From: a virus
Virus record (IMG/VR): IMGVR_UViG_3300042515_002525
Span: 1-56,692 of that record
Strand: one strand, 5' to 3'
Length of the DNA: 56,692 nt
The position numbers were made by a program, and so were the translations under genes. This document shows, in pieces, positions 10,220 to 19,200 of this stretch (its first letter is position 1; the number at the start of each line of letters is the position of its first letter). The notes under the pieces were generated by a model. It saw only the letters and a list, made by a program, of their open reading frames with translations, ran no database searches and had not been told where the DNA came from.

Positions 10220-11149
10220 TTAATAGAATGTCATTATAGTTACAGGAGCATCTAGAGCAGGAGCCTCATCAAAAACAAGCGAGCCTCCGTTGAGGGCATT
10301 AACAGTATAGGATACGTTTGGTGCCTGTACCAATCCTCCTACAGTAACTATATACTTCGTCGCGTCCATGCTTGTAATCCCTGCTACAGGACTGAAAACA
10401 AGCTTTGTGCCTGTACCCTGGAAGTTGGTTGTGGTTCTAGAATAAGACCCTCTAAAAGCCATAACAATCAGTTCGAGGCCTGCTGCAGGAGTTTCATCAA
10501 AAAAGAACACCTCTCCTCCTGTTGGAGATGTGCTCACGGTGTATGCCTTGTATGGAGGCTGAATAATACCATCTAAAACGACAATATATTTTGCAGCATC
10601 AGGAGACACTATTCCAGGGATTGGGGAGTACTTGTCTTTTACTCCGTCTGTAGTCACCGCAAACATCGTGACACTTTCAGGAGAAGCCCCAGAAGCGAGA
10701 ATACCCCACTTCGCGCCGTCTGTCGGAAACTTCCCGACAGTATCCTCGAGAGCTATATAAGAAGAACCTACATAGCTCACTGCGTCATTGGCTTTATAGT
10801 TTTTTGTATGAATGTACTCGCCCTGCCAATTTAAGGATGCTCCGGTAGCTCCTGTGGACCCTTGAGCTCCGGTTGCTCCAGTAGCTCCGGTTGCACCCTG
10901 AATACCAGTTGCGCCTGTAGCTCCTTCTGCTCCTGTACTTCCAGTAGCTCCTTGTGCGCCAGTTGCTCCGGTAGCGCCTTGTATCCCTGTAGCGCCTGTA
11001 GCTCCTTCTGCTCCTGTACTTCCTGTACTCCCTTGAATACCGGTACTACCTTGAATCCCGGTGCTTCCTGTAGCTCCGAGTATCCCTGTAGCTCCTATTG
11101 CTCCAGTTGACCCGGTTGCTCCTCCAACGGTAGATGCGAATAATTTCAT
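10220..11149 (-). CDS. Collagen-like fibre with carbohydrate-binding-like and paired C-terminal domains
   Basis: 309 residues. Residues about 8-105 are Gly-x-y repeats ([13 protein letters not shown] and similar). At about 108-150 there is a short module, [20 protein letters not shown]...SYIALED, like the CBM5/12-type chitin-binding fold seen in many tail fibres (aromatic residues around YxxxDAVxYxGSxYxAL). Two copies of a roughly 75-residue domain follow, each with SPIPGI/SPVAGI, DA[AT]KYIV, QPP/QAP and YTV, ending in a hydrophobic strand. A related domain is found in the 737-residue collagen-like protein at 24979-27192, so fibre genes here share parts. It starts 4 bases downstream of the small decoration-like gene and is probably cotranscribed with it. 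Confidence 0.8.
   Translation of the reverse strand: MKLFASTVGGATGSTGAIGATGILGATGSTGIQGSTGIQGSTGSTGAEGATGATGIQGATGATGAQGATGSTGAEGATGATGIQGATGATGATGAQGSTGATGASLNWQGEYIHTKNYKANDAVSYVGSSYIALEDTVGKFPTDGAKWGILASGASPESVTMFAVTTDGVKDKYSPIPGIVSPDAAKYIVVLDGIIQPPYKAYTVSTSPTGGEVFFFDETPAAGLELIVMAFRGSYSRTTTNFQGTGTKLVFSPVAGITSMDATKYIVTVGGLVQAPNVSYTVNALNGGSLVFDEAPALDAPVTIMTFY
10841..11132 (-). repeat. Collagen-encoding repeat tract in the 309-residue fibre
   Basis: About 290 bases of Gly-x-y coding repeats, including two nearly identical copies of a unit encoding [19 protein letters not shown]. Confidence 0.85.
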
Positions 11150-11152
11150 AGA

Positions 11153-11722
11153 TTAACCTTCGTAGGCTGTAAAGTTCTTGCCTGCAGTAGTACAAAACAC
11201 GGTAATTGCTTGTGTAGGAACAAAGCTATCGCAGCTGATACCTCCGCCATTCTTAGCCATCAGCATTCCTGATGTAAGACTAGCTGTTCCGCCTATAGAC
11301 AAATACATGTCAGTGTCAGAAATATTCTGGAAAAAGAAATATTTTCTATTAGCGTTTTGTGCTACAACCTGGATGCTTGTATTAGCTGTAGCCGTAACAA
11401 ATCCTCCAGACTTGTCCAGCAAGGCTCCAGATGTAAATGAACTCGCATTTACATTACCCACACTAATACTACCAGAAAGCAAGAGAGCTCCCTGGTCGCT
11501 GATCTTGATTGGGTTAATTCCTCCAGTAGGAGTAATACCACACATAACCCTGGCCTCTGTATCAGGATCTATATCTGTAAGATCGACGATCTTTTCTCTC
11601 CATTTAGATCCGTCAGAGTAATAATACTTTCCCTGATCTGTGGCGAAATAGTATTTGTCTAGCCTTGTAGCTGCTGAAGGTATTGATGCGTACGGACCAG
11701 AATCTGTTATTTTTCTAGGCAT
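11153..11722 (-). CDS. Small virion decoration or fibre-base protein
   Basis: 189 residues. The C-terminal half (about 115-189) carries QNISDTDMYLSIGG, then a Gly-rich turn, then a FVPTQAITVFCTTAGKNFTA ending. This short beta-sandwich recurs in phage decoration and head-fibre proteins, where it has the pattern QN.SD..m.i..G.........G.....FVP...i.......G..ftA. The N-terminus (KYYFATDQGKYYYSDGSKW) resembles peptide modules that precede fibre repeats. It has its own promoter-like sequence upstream and heads the run into the collagen-like genes. Decoration role is inferred from pattern similarity only. Confidence 0.5.
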   Translation of the reverse strand: MPRKITDSGPYASIPSAATRLDKYYFATDQGKYYYSDGSKWREKIVDLTDIDPDTEARVMCGITPTGGINPIKISDQGALLLSGSISVGNVNASSFTSGALLDKSGGFVTATANTSIQVVAQNANRKYFFFQNISDTDMYLSIGGTASLTSGMLMAKNGGGISCDSFVPTQAITVFCTTAGKNFTAYEG

Positions 11723-11748
11723 AATTTAAAAATAGCTAATTTAGTCTT

Positions 11749-11777
11749 ATTCTATCTCTTTTTGAACTTGATAGCAA
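11749..11777 (-). promoter_or_regulatory. Sigma70-type promoter candidate
   Basis: On the minus strand TTGCTA, a 17-base spacer and TAGAAT lie about 27 bases upstream of ATG 11722. Four of six -35 and five of six -10 positions match consensus. It would drive the small decoration-like gene and the collagen genes below it. Confidence 0.45.
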
Positions 11778-11797
11778 TAAAAGACTGCCTCTATTGT

Positions 11798-12478
11798 CTA
11801 ACCCCACTTATTTTTAAATGTATTCCTCTGCCCCATAGTCATATTTATTTTCTCATCTTTAAAAAGCTCTGTAGATTGTCCTGAGAAGTGACGCACCAGA
11901 GAATCTAGTACCAGTGCATGCTTATAGCCTGCTCGCTTTATCGTCTCTGCATAGTCATCATCCTGATACCAGAAAGGAAAACTCTCATCAAACAGCTTGC
12001 AGCTATCTATCAGCTCTCTGTGAGAAGCAATACACCAGCCTTTGACGTGGTGCCTTATTTCATATCCTTGCAGCCCTTCAACTCCTTGGTGTCCTTTCCT
12101 GAGCTGGTCCTCGTGTAAAGGATCACACGGAGAGAAGCTTTTCACATCAGGATTGTTTTTGTGGTAGTTCATCATTGCTGAAAACCAACCAGGATAGAAA
12201 ATGACGTCGTTGTTGACCACGACCACCCATTCTCTCGAACAGTACTCTAATCCTCTATTAAGAAACTTGTTGTAGTGAAATGGTTCGTTTGGAAAAATAC
12301 ACAAAGCCTCCGGATAACTGAATCCTTGGTTGTGTGCTTCTGAGTGAGACTCTACAAGTTTTACCTCGAAAGAATAATCTGTCTCCGACTCTTTCAAAGA
12401 GGCTAGAGCCTGTTTCGTCATTTTATAGAGTTCCTCGTTACTGGAACTGGCGAGCATAATAATATCAATTGGAATCAT
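11798..12478 (-). CDS. GT2-family glycosyltransferase
   Basis: 226 residues, the length of a bare GT-A domain. It opens with IDIIMLASSSNEELYKMTKQAL, the nucleotide-binding strand-helix of GT2. Then FLNRGLEYCSREWVVVVNNDVIF (about 75-97) supplies the donor/metal motif, here NND in place of DxD, as is common in rhamnosyl and related GT2 enzymes. FPFWYQDDDYAETIKRAGYKHALV (about 165-188) gives the ED-type catalytic acid. Acts in the cytoplasm with a nucleotide sugar. Its start overlaps the preceding gene by 4 bases (ATGA), so the two are translationally coupled. Confidence 0.85.
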   Translation of the reverse strand: MIPIDIIMLASSSNEELYKMTKQALASLKESETDYSFEVKLVESHSEAHNQGFSYPEALCIFPNEPFHYNKFLNRGLEYCSREWVVVVNNDVIFYPGWFSAMMNYHKNNPDVKSFSPCDPLHEDQLRKGHQGVEGLQGYEIRHHVKGWCIASHRELIDSCKLFDESFPFWYQDDDYAETIKRAGYKHALVLDSLVRHFSGQSTELFKDEKINMTMGQRNTFKNKWG

Positions 12479-13476
12479 AATACGTTTAATAGTGCGTTAA
12501 CTCTGTTTACATAGGTATGGTTTTCTTGTACATACCTCATTGCTGATTGAATTCTATCATAGTCTGTCAAGTAGGGTTGAGCTGCAGATAACAGTAACCC
12601 TGAGTTGTCAGAAAAAATAACATGGTCTTGCATCAAGTCTTTGACTGCAGGCGAATTAGTTATCCCTAGCTGTCCATAGCTTATGTTTTTAAAAGTTCTA
12701 CATGGAATATATCCTATAGATAGATGGTTGCATTCCTCTGCAGTAGATCCAGAGCAAGTTAGTCCGGACCCACGAATATCTGGAGCAATATACGACTTCT
12801 GAACAAGATGCTTCGCTTCCTCGTTGGTTGTCATCTTTTTCCAGGGGTCGTGAACCACAAAGCTAATGCCCTCTTTTTCCAGAGACTGCTGAAATTCTTG
12901 AAGCTCTTTCATGTTTGCCGACCAAGCAGAACCTATATGGTGCACTTCCCTGTCTCTAGGAATATATGCGTCATTCAGGTCGATCTCGTGAGGCAGCATG
13001 TCTGTAGCCCACATAACATAAACCGCCTCGTAGCCTGCGACTCCTTTTCTGTGTCTTTCTGCTAACGCGTTGTCGTTAGCATTTTTTTCATAGGCAGTGA
13101 AGGGGTCTACGCCAGTCAGACTCAGGTTAGCTAGACAATAGTCGTAAGTGTAGTCTCTAGTTCTTTTGACGTTAAACCTAATATCTATTAGACGAGCGCC
13201 CGCGCTCACAAACTTTGATGGATTTTTACAAACATGGACAAAATATGTGGACGAAGAGACTACCGGCATTTGTTCATCTGCATAGCCTTCGGTAATGAAA
13301 AGAGCGTTCTCGTAATCAAAGTCTGTAGGATGATCTTGGTCGTGGAACCAGTACGTTTCATAGCCTAGATGTTTAAAAGCTTTATACCATCCGTGGTGTA
13401 TGAACGAGTGCGAGTGTGAGTATAGAGGATATCCCCAAATAATCACTTTTTTAAATTTATGCATATTCCCTGTCAT
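12475..13476 (-). CDS. Probable GT-B-type glycosyltransferase or sugar-modifying protein
   Basis: 333 residues. Begins KKVIIWGYPLYSHSHSFIHHGWYKAF, followed by HLGYETYWF: a Rossmann-like opening with a GT-B flavour. Later features are REVHHIGSAWSANMKELQEFQQSL (about 175-200), GSGLTCSGSTAEECNHLSIGYIPCRT (about 235-260, like the acceptor/donor loop before the GT-B ExG region) and a C-terminal helix. No clean family signature is visible, so substrate is unknown. A start at Met5 is equally possible; AGGGAA lies just upstream of it. Sits between a GT2 enzyme and an unknown gene in the fibre-modification cluster, overlapping the GT2 start by 4 bases. Confidence 0.5.
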   Translation of the reverse strand: MTGNMHKFKKVIIWGYPLYSHSHSFIHHGWYKAFKHLGYETYWFHDQDHPTDFDYENALFITEGYADEQMPVVSSSTYFVHVCKNPSKFVSAGARLIDIRFNVKRTRDYTYDYCLANLSLTGVDPFTAYEKNANDNALAERHRKGVAGYEAVYVMWATDMLPHEIDLNDAYIPRDREVHHIGSAWSANMKELQEFQQSLEKEGISFVVHDPWKKMTTNEEAKHLVQKSYIAPDIRGSGLTCSGSTAEECNHLSIGYIPCRTFKNISYGQLGITNSPAVKDLMQDHVIFSDNSGLLLSAAQPYLTDYDRIQSAMRYVQENHTYVNRVNALLNVL

Positions 13477-13482
13477 ATAGTA

Positions 13483-14469
13483 TTATTTCTGTATTGCTAG
13501 AAATTTAGCAAGAGCATCTTCAATTTTTTCAATATTTTTAGTCGGTTTAAAGTATTTCAAATTTTCAATCGCTTTATTCAGAACAAGCAGAGCAACAGGA
13601 TCATGCTCGTCCATGTTGCTGCTTAAAAGTTTTTGATTTTCTAGCTTGTCGACATATCTAAAGTCTAGAGCGACATCTAGCTTGGTTTTACTCAACCTCT
13701 CTAGACCATATCTGTGCCTAGATAGTCCTACCAGCAGACCATTTCTCTTTGCTCTGCGTAGATACCCTAGGTAACCAGAAGGCTGCTCGTCCTGGTATTC
13801 TGCTAGATATTTTACCGTAGGATTTACCGCTCCATATATTTCTTGATGTATTCTACGCAACATAGAGCATTCCGGGACAATAAAACTTATGTTGTTTTCA
13901 GGTAGCAGGCATGAGGCAAGAGCGAGTACGGGCATGTTGTACTGCGCTTGTGAAAGCCAGCACTCATGCTCTTTTGAACCCTCAGTGTACGGATTCGACA
14001 GACGCAGAACTCTGACGAATAAAGAAAACTCTTCAGGGAGAATCTCTTCAATTTCTGTGGTCGTGATTGCGTCATTGCAAACGTCCGCACACAGTTCTCC
14101 GGAAATACGTATATTTTTAATTGCTCCATGATTCTGTAGGAGCTGCACTATTGCGGCATGAGGAAGAAGCGAGTTGTTATGAATCACATCTCCCTCAGTT
14201 ATTTTTTCAATGTTACTATAGATCGGGAAGCTTTGTTCTATCTCTGTAGCTATCTCTATTCTCTTGAATACTTCAATTTCCTGAGTGCTCCACGAACGGG
14301 TTTCCGCCAGCTTACTGTACACCTCGCTTAGAGAGCTACATGAGTACTCTGCAATCTCTCGCTCTTTTGCAAAATCAGTTACGGCTGTGCGACTCTCTAT
14401 CAGGTTAAACAAACCTGTTTTCGTTTTACATCTACGCCCTAACAGAGAGTCGAAACAGTTCCAGTGCAT
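13483..14469 (-). CDS. Unknown protein in the glycosyltransferase cluster
   Basis: 328 residues, soluble, no signal peptide or membrane segment. I do not recognise a family. The N-terminal third is helical and charged. The middle has IHNNSLLPHAAIVQLLQNHGAIKN and the end KAIENLKYFKPTKNIEKIEDALAKF. Position 6 bases upstream of the glycosyltransferase at 12475-13476 and 16 bases downstream of the methyltransferase makes a role in sugar synthesis or transfer plausible, but nothing in the sequence proves it. Confidence 0.6.
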   Translation of the reverse strand: MHWNCFDSLLGRRCKTKTGLFNLIESRTAVTDFAKEREIAEYSCSSLSEVYSKLAETRSWSTQEIEVFKRIEIATEIEQSFPIYSNIEKITEGDVIHNNSLLPHAAIVQLLQNHGAIKNIRISGELCADVCNDAITTTEIEEILPEEFSLFVRVLRLSNPYTEGSKEHECWLSQAQYNMPVLALASCLLPENNISFIVPECSMLRRIHQEIYGAVNPTVKYLAEYQDEQPSGYLGYLRRAKRNGLLVGLSRHRYGLERLSKTKLDVALDFRYVDKLENQKLLSSNMDEHDPVALLVLNKAIENLKYFKPTKNIEKIEDALAKFLAIQK

Positions 14470-14485
14470 TTCTTAACCTAAAGAA

Positions 14486-15019
14486 TTACAATCCTTCTGC
14501 AGCAATATAAGAGGCTAGCCTTATTGCTTGGGGAGTTTCTTCTGCGATAATCCTGTCATAGCAAGCAGCTCCGTATTCTTTGAATACTACCGCATTGTTT
14601 CTAAACCAACCCATATGATATCCAGAAACCATAAAAGCTATAAGCTTGTCTGTAGCTTCTGCATCTACCACGTAGTTTAACAGAGCAAATTTTTCTATCC
14701 AATACTCTTTGGGCTGACAATTGATATGTCCATGACCACCTTGACCTGGGATGGCAGCTGAAAACAACACTACTGGAGCCAGTCCTGTGAGTGTTTTAAC
14801 AAGGTCATCAGCTCTTGTCGCTGGTAGATGTTCAGCGACCTCGATACACATGGCTATGTCGTATTTTCCTTTGTATTTAGAATCAAAATCACTAGAAAAA
14901 ACGTCCATAACATCATATGGACAACGAGGATCAAGATCAACTCCATCAGCTTCCACACCAGCTTCTCTAAGAGCTTTGACATAAATGCCTGGCCCACACC
15001 CAACATCAATAATTTTCAT
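14486..15019 (-). CDS. Class I SAM-dependent methyltransferase
   Basis: 177 residues. Motif I is IDVGCGPGIYV at residues 4-14. The acidic ribose-binding residue lies in DGVDLDP (about 26-32). Motif IV is IAMCIEVAEHLP (about 55-66), the pattern of Methyltransf_11/UbiE-like enzymes acting on small molecules or sugars. C-terminal domain is short, with no DNA-recognition region, so DNA methylation is unlikely. Lies 1 base downstream of the GT4 gene, suggesting it methylates a sugar made or attached by the cluster (inference). Confidence 0.85.
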   Translation of the reverse strand: MKIIDVGCGPGIYVKALREAGVEADGVDLDPRCPYDVMDVFSSDFDSKYKGKYDIAMCIEVAEHLPATRADDLVKTLTGLAPVVLFSAAIPGQGGHGHINCQPKEYWIEKFALLNYVVDAEATDKLIAFMVSGYHMGWFRNNAVVFKEYGAACYDRIIAEETPQAIRLASYIAAEGL

Positions 15020-15020
15020 A

Positions 15021-16169
15021 TTATACGTATAGCGCTTTGAAGTTTAATCCGAGACCTGTATCCAAAGTACGATTGTGATCAGTATACCAACCTTCTTTGT
15101 TGAAGACGTCACTGAAGTCGTCAAAAGCCCTCTCAAACTTGGGTTTTACTGCAGTGAGACTAAAGTTATCGTTTGCGAAAGCTACCAATCTATTGCGATC
15201 AATAGTATCGACCAGACGTACTGCTCGCAGTATGTCTCCCATCGTATTGCATCTAAATCCGTTAACTCCATCAACGATGTACTCGGTCATTGCTCCGTTG
15301 TCTGCGCAGATAGGAACACAGCCGCTGAACAGCATCTCTACGGCAGTTCCGCCAAATGGTTCCCAATAAGTAGACAATAAGAACCCGAATTTGGCTCTGC
15401 CCATAAGGTCTTTTCTAGTAGCCACATCAGCATAGCCAAGATATTCAACATGCGCAGGCCACTCAGTCATTCCGATGTCTGATGGTCCTCCCTGACCACA
15501 CACCTTAAGTTTAACTCCTAGCCTCTTGCAGGCATCAATAGCGAGGTCGAGACCTTTGTTTGTTCCTATTCTACCAATATATAGTGCCCAGTCCTCTCTT
15601 TCCGATTTTGCCTCGAACTCTAGAGGATTAAAATAATTTGGGACAATTCTGTGATACCAGGTAGGATTACAGAACGATACGCCGTCTGTGCCCACATATG
15701 CTCCTTTTAAAGGATAGCTTTCGTAACATCTAAACTGCGCAAAAGCCCAGCCACTACCTATACCAGGCTCAACAACAATAAGATCTCCGTCTTTGTTGGC
15801 GATCTCGCACGCTTCTCTTGTTCCTCCCCAGAAAGCTAACACAAGATCAGACTTTTTCTTTCTTTTTAGAATCTCTCTTCCTGCGTTTTGATTGAATACC
15901 TTGTGAGCAAGGTCATCTGTAGCGTGCTTAAAGAACCCTTTCTTCCAATCATAATCTCCATAAGCAGAGTTTAGTACTTCATCACTTGTAACATCAACCT
16001 GCTCGTGAGCGTCTGTATCTGATTTGTTGTGTCCGTAGTGTATGGTTCTGTATTTGTCGCTGTCTTTAAACATCGTTAAAAACTTGCGTACTTTCTGAGT
16101 AAAAGCGCAAGCGACATAGTCAGCATTAGTTATTGTGTGCGGTAATCCTAGGCAGTGTAGTTGTGTCAT
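15021..16169 (-). CDS. GT4-family glycosyltransferase (GT-B fold)
   Basis: 382 residues from ATG 16169; a TTG two codons upstream is in frame but ATG is preferred. The C-terminal donor domain is clear: ALYIGRIGTNKGLDLAIDAC (about 192-211), VKLKVCGQGGP, a YLGYAD strand, then the EPFGGTAVEMLFSGCVPICA motif (about 268-287) with the nucleotide-binding E-x7-E pattern of GT4/Glycos_transf_1, and a final EYIVDGVNGF. N-terminal half is the acceptor domain (HYGHNKSD, EPGIGSGWAF). Cytoplasmic nucleotide-sugar-dependent enzyme. Lies between the FN3 giant and a methyltransferase. Confidence 0.9.
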   Translation of the reverse strand: MTQLHCLGLPHTITNADYVACAFTQKVRKFLTMFKDSDKYRTIHYGHNKSDTDAHEQVDVTSDEVLNSAYGDYDWKKGFFKHATDDLAHKVFNQNAGREILKRKKKSDLVLAFWGGTREACEIANKDGDLIVVEPGIGSGWAFAQFRCYESYPLKGAYVGTDGVSFCNPTWYHRIVPNYFNPLEFEAKSEREDWALYIGRIGTNKGLDLAIDACKRLGVKLKVCGQGGPSDIGMTEWPAHVEYLGYADVATRKDLMGRAKFGFLLSTYWEPFGGTAVEMLFSGCVPICADNGAMTEYIVDGVNGFRCNTMGDILRAVRLVDTIDRNRLVAFANDNFSLTAVKPKFERAFDDFSDVFNKEGWYTDHNRTLDTGLGLNFKALYV

Positions 16170-16214
16170 ACCCAAGCAGACTACATCAAACTACAAACTA
16201 ATGTCTATATATTT

Positions 16215-19200
16215 TTAGCAGCCGTTCAGACAGCCTGATCCTCCTAGTGTCGAGTAAAGGATGGTCGTTGACTGTCCGTATGACTCTACTCTAAATGGTG
16301 CAGTCTCAGCTCCCTCACCTGCAGAGTTGGTGAACTTGGCCTTTACACACAAAGACGCGTTGGTAAATCCGCTTCCGCAATTAACGTTACCTCCCCAAGA
16401 AATTAATACTGAGCTAGAGTTAGCATTATTGACAGTAAATCCGCTTGAACCGCCAAAACAACTCCAGGATTGCCCAAGCCAACTTCCATTGTTGCTTGGA
16501 CAACCTGTGACGGTCATTCCTGTAACCACAGAAGCTGTGCCAAACCCTGTGGCTCCTGAGAAATTAACTCTAGTCGTTCTCCAGTTATTGCCTATGTAAT
16601 AAGTCATGCTTACTGGTACAGGCGTTCCTGCGGGAGCGACTATAGTCACAAAACTTAATATACCTGTGTATGTGTTAGTTGCTCCGTCTCCTGCTGCACT
16701 GTAAGCAATAAGATCGGCGGTATAATTTTGTCCGTCTGGTACTCCGGTATATGTTGTTGTCCTGTTTGTTACTGTGGTCCAGTCAGACACAACAGTAGCT
16801 CCGTTACGCAATCTGACTTTGTATCCCTGAATAAGGCATCCTCCTGTGACTGCTGGGGCATCCCAATTAAGCGTAATAGTACCTGCAGCTTTGGTATATG
16901 TCATGTTTCCAGACACTCCTGGAACAGTGCAAACCGTCACCCAGTCACTCGCTATTGCTGTGCTTGATCCTGCCGCATTACGAGCAGATACAGAAATATA
17001 GTAATTTGTTCCGTTTGTCAGTCCGGTTGCTGTAGCACTTGTATTGGTTGTTGTTGTGGGGCCGGCAACAACTGCGTTCCCTGGACTGGTGTAAAAAGTA
17101 TAAGTATAGTCGAGAATTGCTGCTCCGTTCGTGTTCCAACCAGACCAAGAAAAAGTCAGCTGTTGGTTGCCTCTAGTGAACAGATAGCTTATTGTTCCAG
17201 AAGGCACACCTCTACAAACAATATTGCCTGACTGCGCTCCTGCGCTTGTTCCTGCTCCATTGGTCGCCGTTACAGTAATGTTGTAATCTGTTCCGTTGCT
17301 GAGTCCAGTAATTGTGACACTCGAGTTGGTTGTTGAGGTAGGTCCTGCAACAACCGTTCCTCCTGAGGTACGAACTGTGTAATTGTATCCTGTAATTGAA
17401 GAGCCGTTGTTCGAGAATACGCTACCCCAATTGAAAGTAACTTGTCCGCTGGTGCCGTTTGTATTGGAGAACGAGCCTGTAAATGCTGGCGCACCTATAC
17501 AAGCAACATTGTTCGACTGCGCCGATGTAGATCCTGCGGCGTTTGTAGCCGACACAATAATGTAATACTGTGTTCCATTATTTAATCCTGTTTGTGTTAT
17601 GCTTGTATTTGTTCCTGCAGACGTGGGTCCTGCAACCACGACTCCTCCCGAGTTATACACTGTATAAGTATATCCTGTGATTGCTGACCCATTCGCCGTA
17701 AACACGCTACCCCAATTAAAGGTGATTTGATTGCTGGTACCATTCGTGAGGGTGTAGTTTGCTGCTGTTGCTGATGGAGCAGCTGCACACAGCGTACCTG
17801 CTGTAAAGTCAGCGAAAGCACTGTTCCCTGCATTTGAACTGGCTGTATACATTCTAGCTGTATATGTTGTTCCTGCAGTTAATCCTCCAATTGTTATCGG
17901 AGAGGATGTGGTTCCTGAATCTGACACAGCTACCGTGCCTCCTATAGCTCCTGAGTACAAAATATAGCGATACGGAGACGCGGTCAAAGTAGACCCGTTT
18001 GTCGAGCCTGCAACAAACGATAGCGAGAGGCTTGTGCTGCTTCCTGCTATTCTGCTGAGTAAAACTGAGGTAGGCGCAGCAGGAGCAATTGCACACACCA
18101 CTCCACTAGAGCTCGCTGAGGCGCTGTTGCCGAAGTTGGTACTCGCGGTATACACACTGGCAAAATATGCGGTGCCTGTGGTAAGGCCAGTGATAGATAT
18201 GCCACTTGTGCTGCTTGTGGATCCTGATGCCTGCTGTGTTCCTGATACCGAGCCTACATTTATAGTATAATTGTACGGGTTTGTCTGTAATGTAGATCCG
18301 TTTGTTGCTCCTGGAGTGAAAGAGAGCGTCATACTTGTGGCTGACGCAACTGTCAGAGTCACTCCTGAAGGAGCTGATGGAGCAGCTGCACACAGCACAG
18401 CAGTGGATGTTCCTCGAGCTCCTTCCCCTAGATTGCTGTTTGTCCAGACTTCTGCATAGTATGTAGTTCCTGCTGTAAGCCCAGAGATTCCTATGCCGCT
18501 GGTCGAACTTGTTGTGGTTGGACCTGACACAACCACGTTGTCACTCGATCTCTTTAGGCTATAGCTATAGTTTGTGAGAGTTGATCCATTCAGTGATCCT
18601 GGGGTAAACGTCAAACTCATCGTTGTGCCGCTTGTGGCGGCTAGTGTTATGCTTGAAGGAGCACTAGGAACGCCAACAGTTGTGACTCCAGAGGATACTG
18701 TTACTCCTGTGCTGCCTGCCACGCCGTTTACAGTATAGTTTGTTTTAACTTCGGCGTAGTAGGTTGTACCAGTGGAGAGGCCAGTTATAGGTATTCCGGA
18801 TGTTGCTGTGGTGCTTATGTTCTGCTGCCCTGCCACATAACTACTTACAGCATACGACGCGCCTGCCCTTAAACTATAGGTGTAATTATTTATTGTGGCT
18901 CCGTTTGTCACTCCTGTAACAAACGATAGTGTGACTGATGTGCTTGAGGCTGCTGCAAGAGTTACAGAGCTAGGTGCAGCAGGGGCAACAGCACACGTGA
19001 CTCCAGAAGAACTTCCTGCAGCTGTGTTGGCGGTTGATCCTCCAAAAGTATAGTTTGCCACAACATCAGCAAAATAGGTTGTTCCTGTTACAAGTCCTGT
19101 TAGTACTGCCCCACTAGTGATGGTTACTCCGCTATATGCAGGCACAGCCGGACCTGTAGATGCTGCTACTGTGCGTAATGTCAGCACATAGCTGTTTATT

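Noticed and set aside
10201-10221. AT-only hairpin AATACTA/TAGTATT as terminator
   Set aside because: Weak stem overlapping the stop region and in the wrong place relative to the next gene.
14486-15019. DNA methyltransferase
   Set aside because: No target-recognition domain or DPPY/PC motif; small-molecule type motifs instead.
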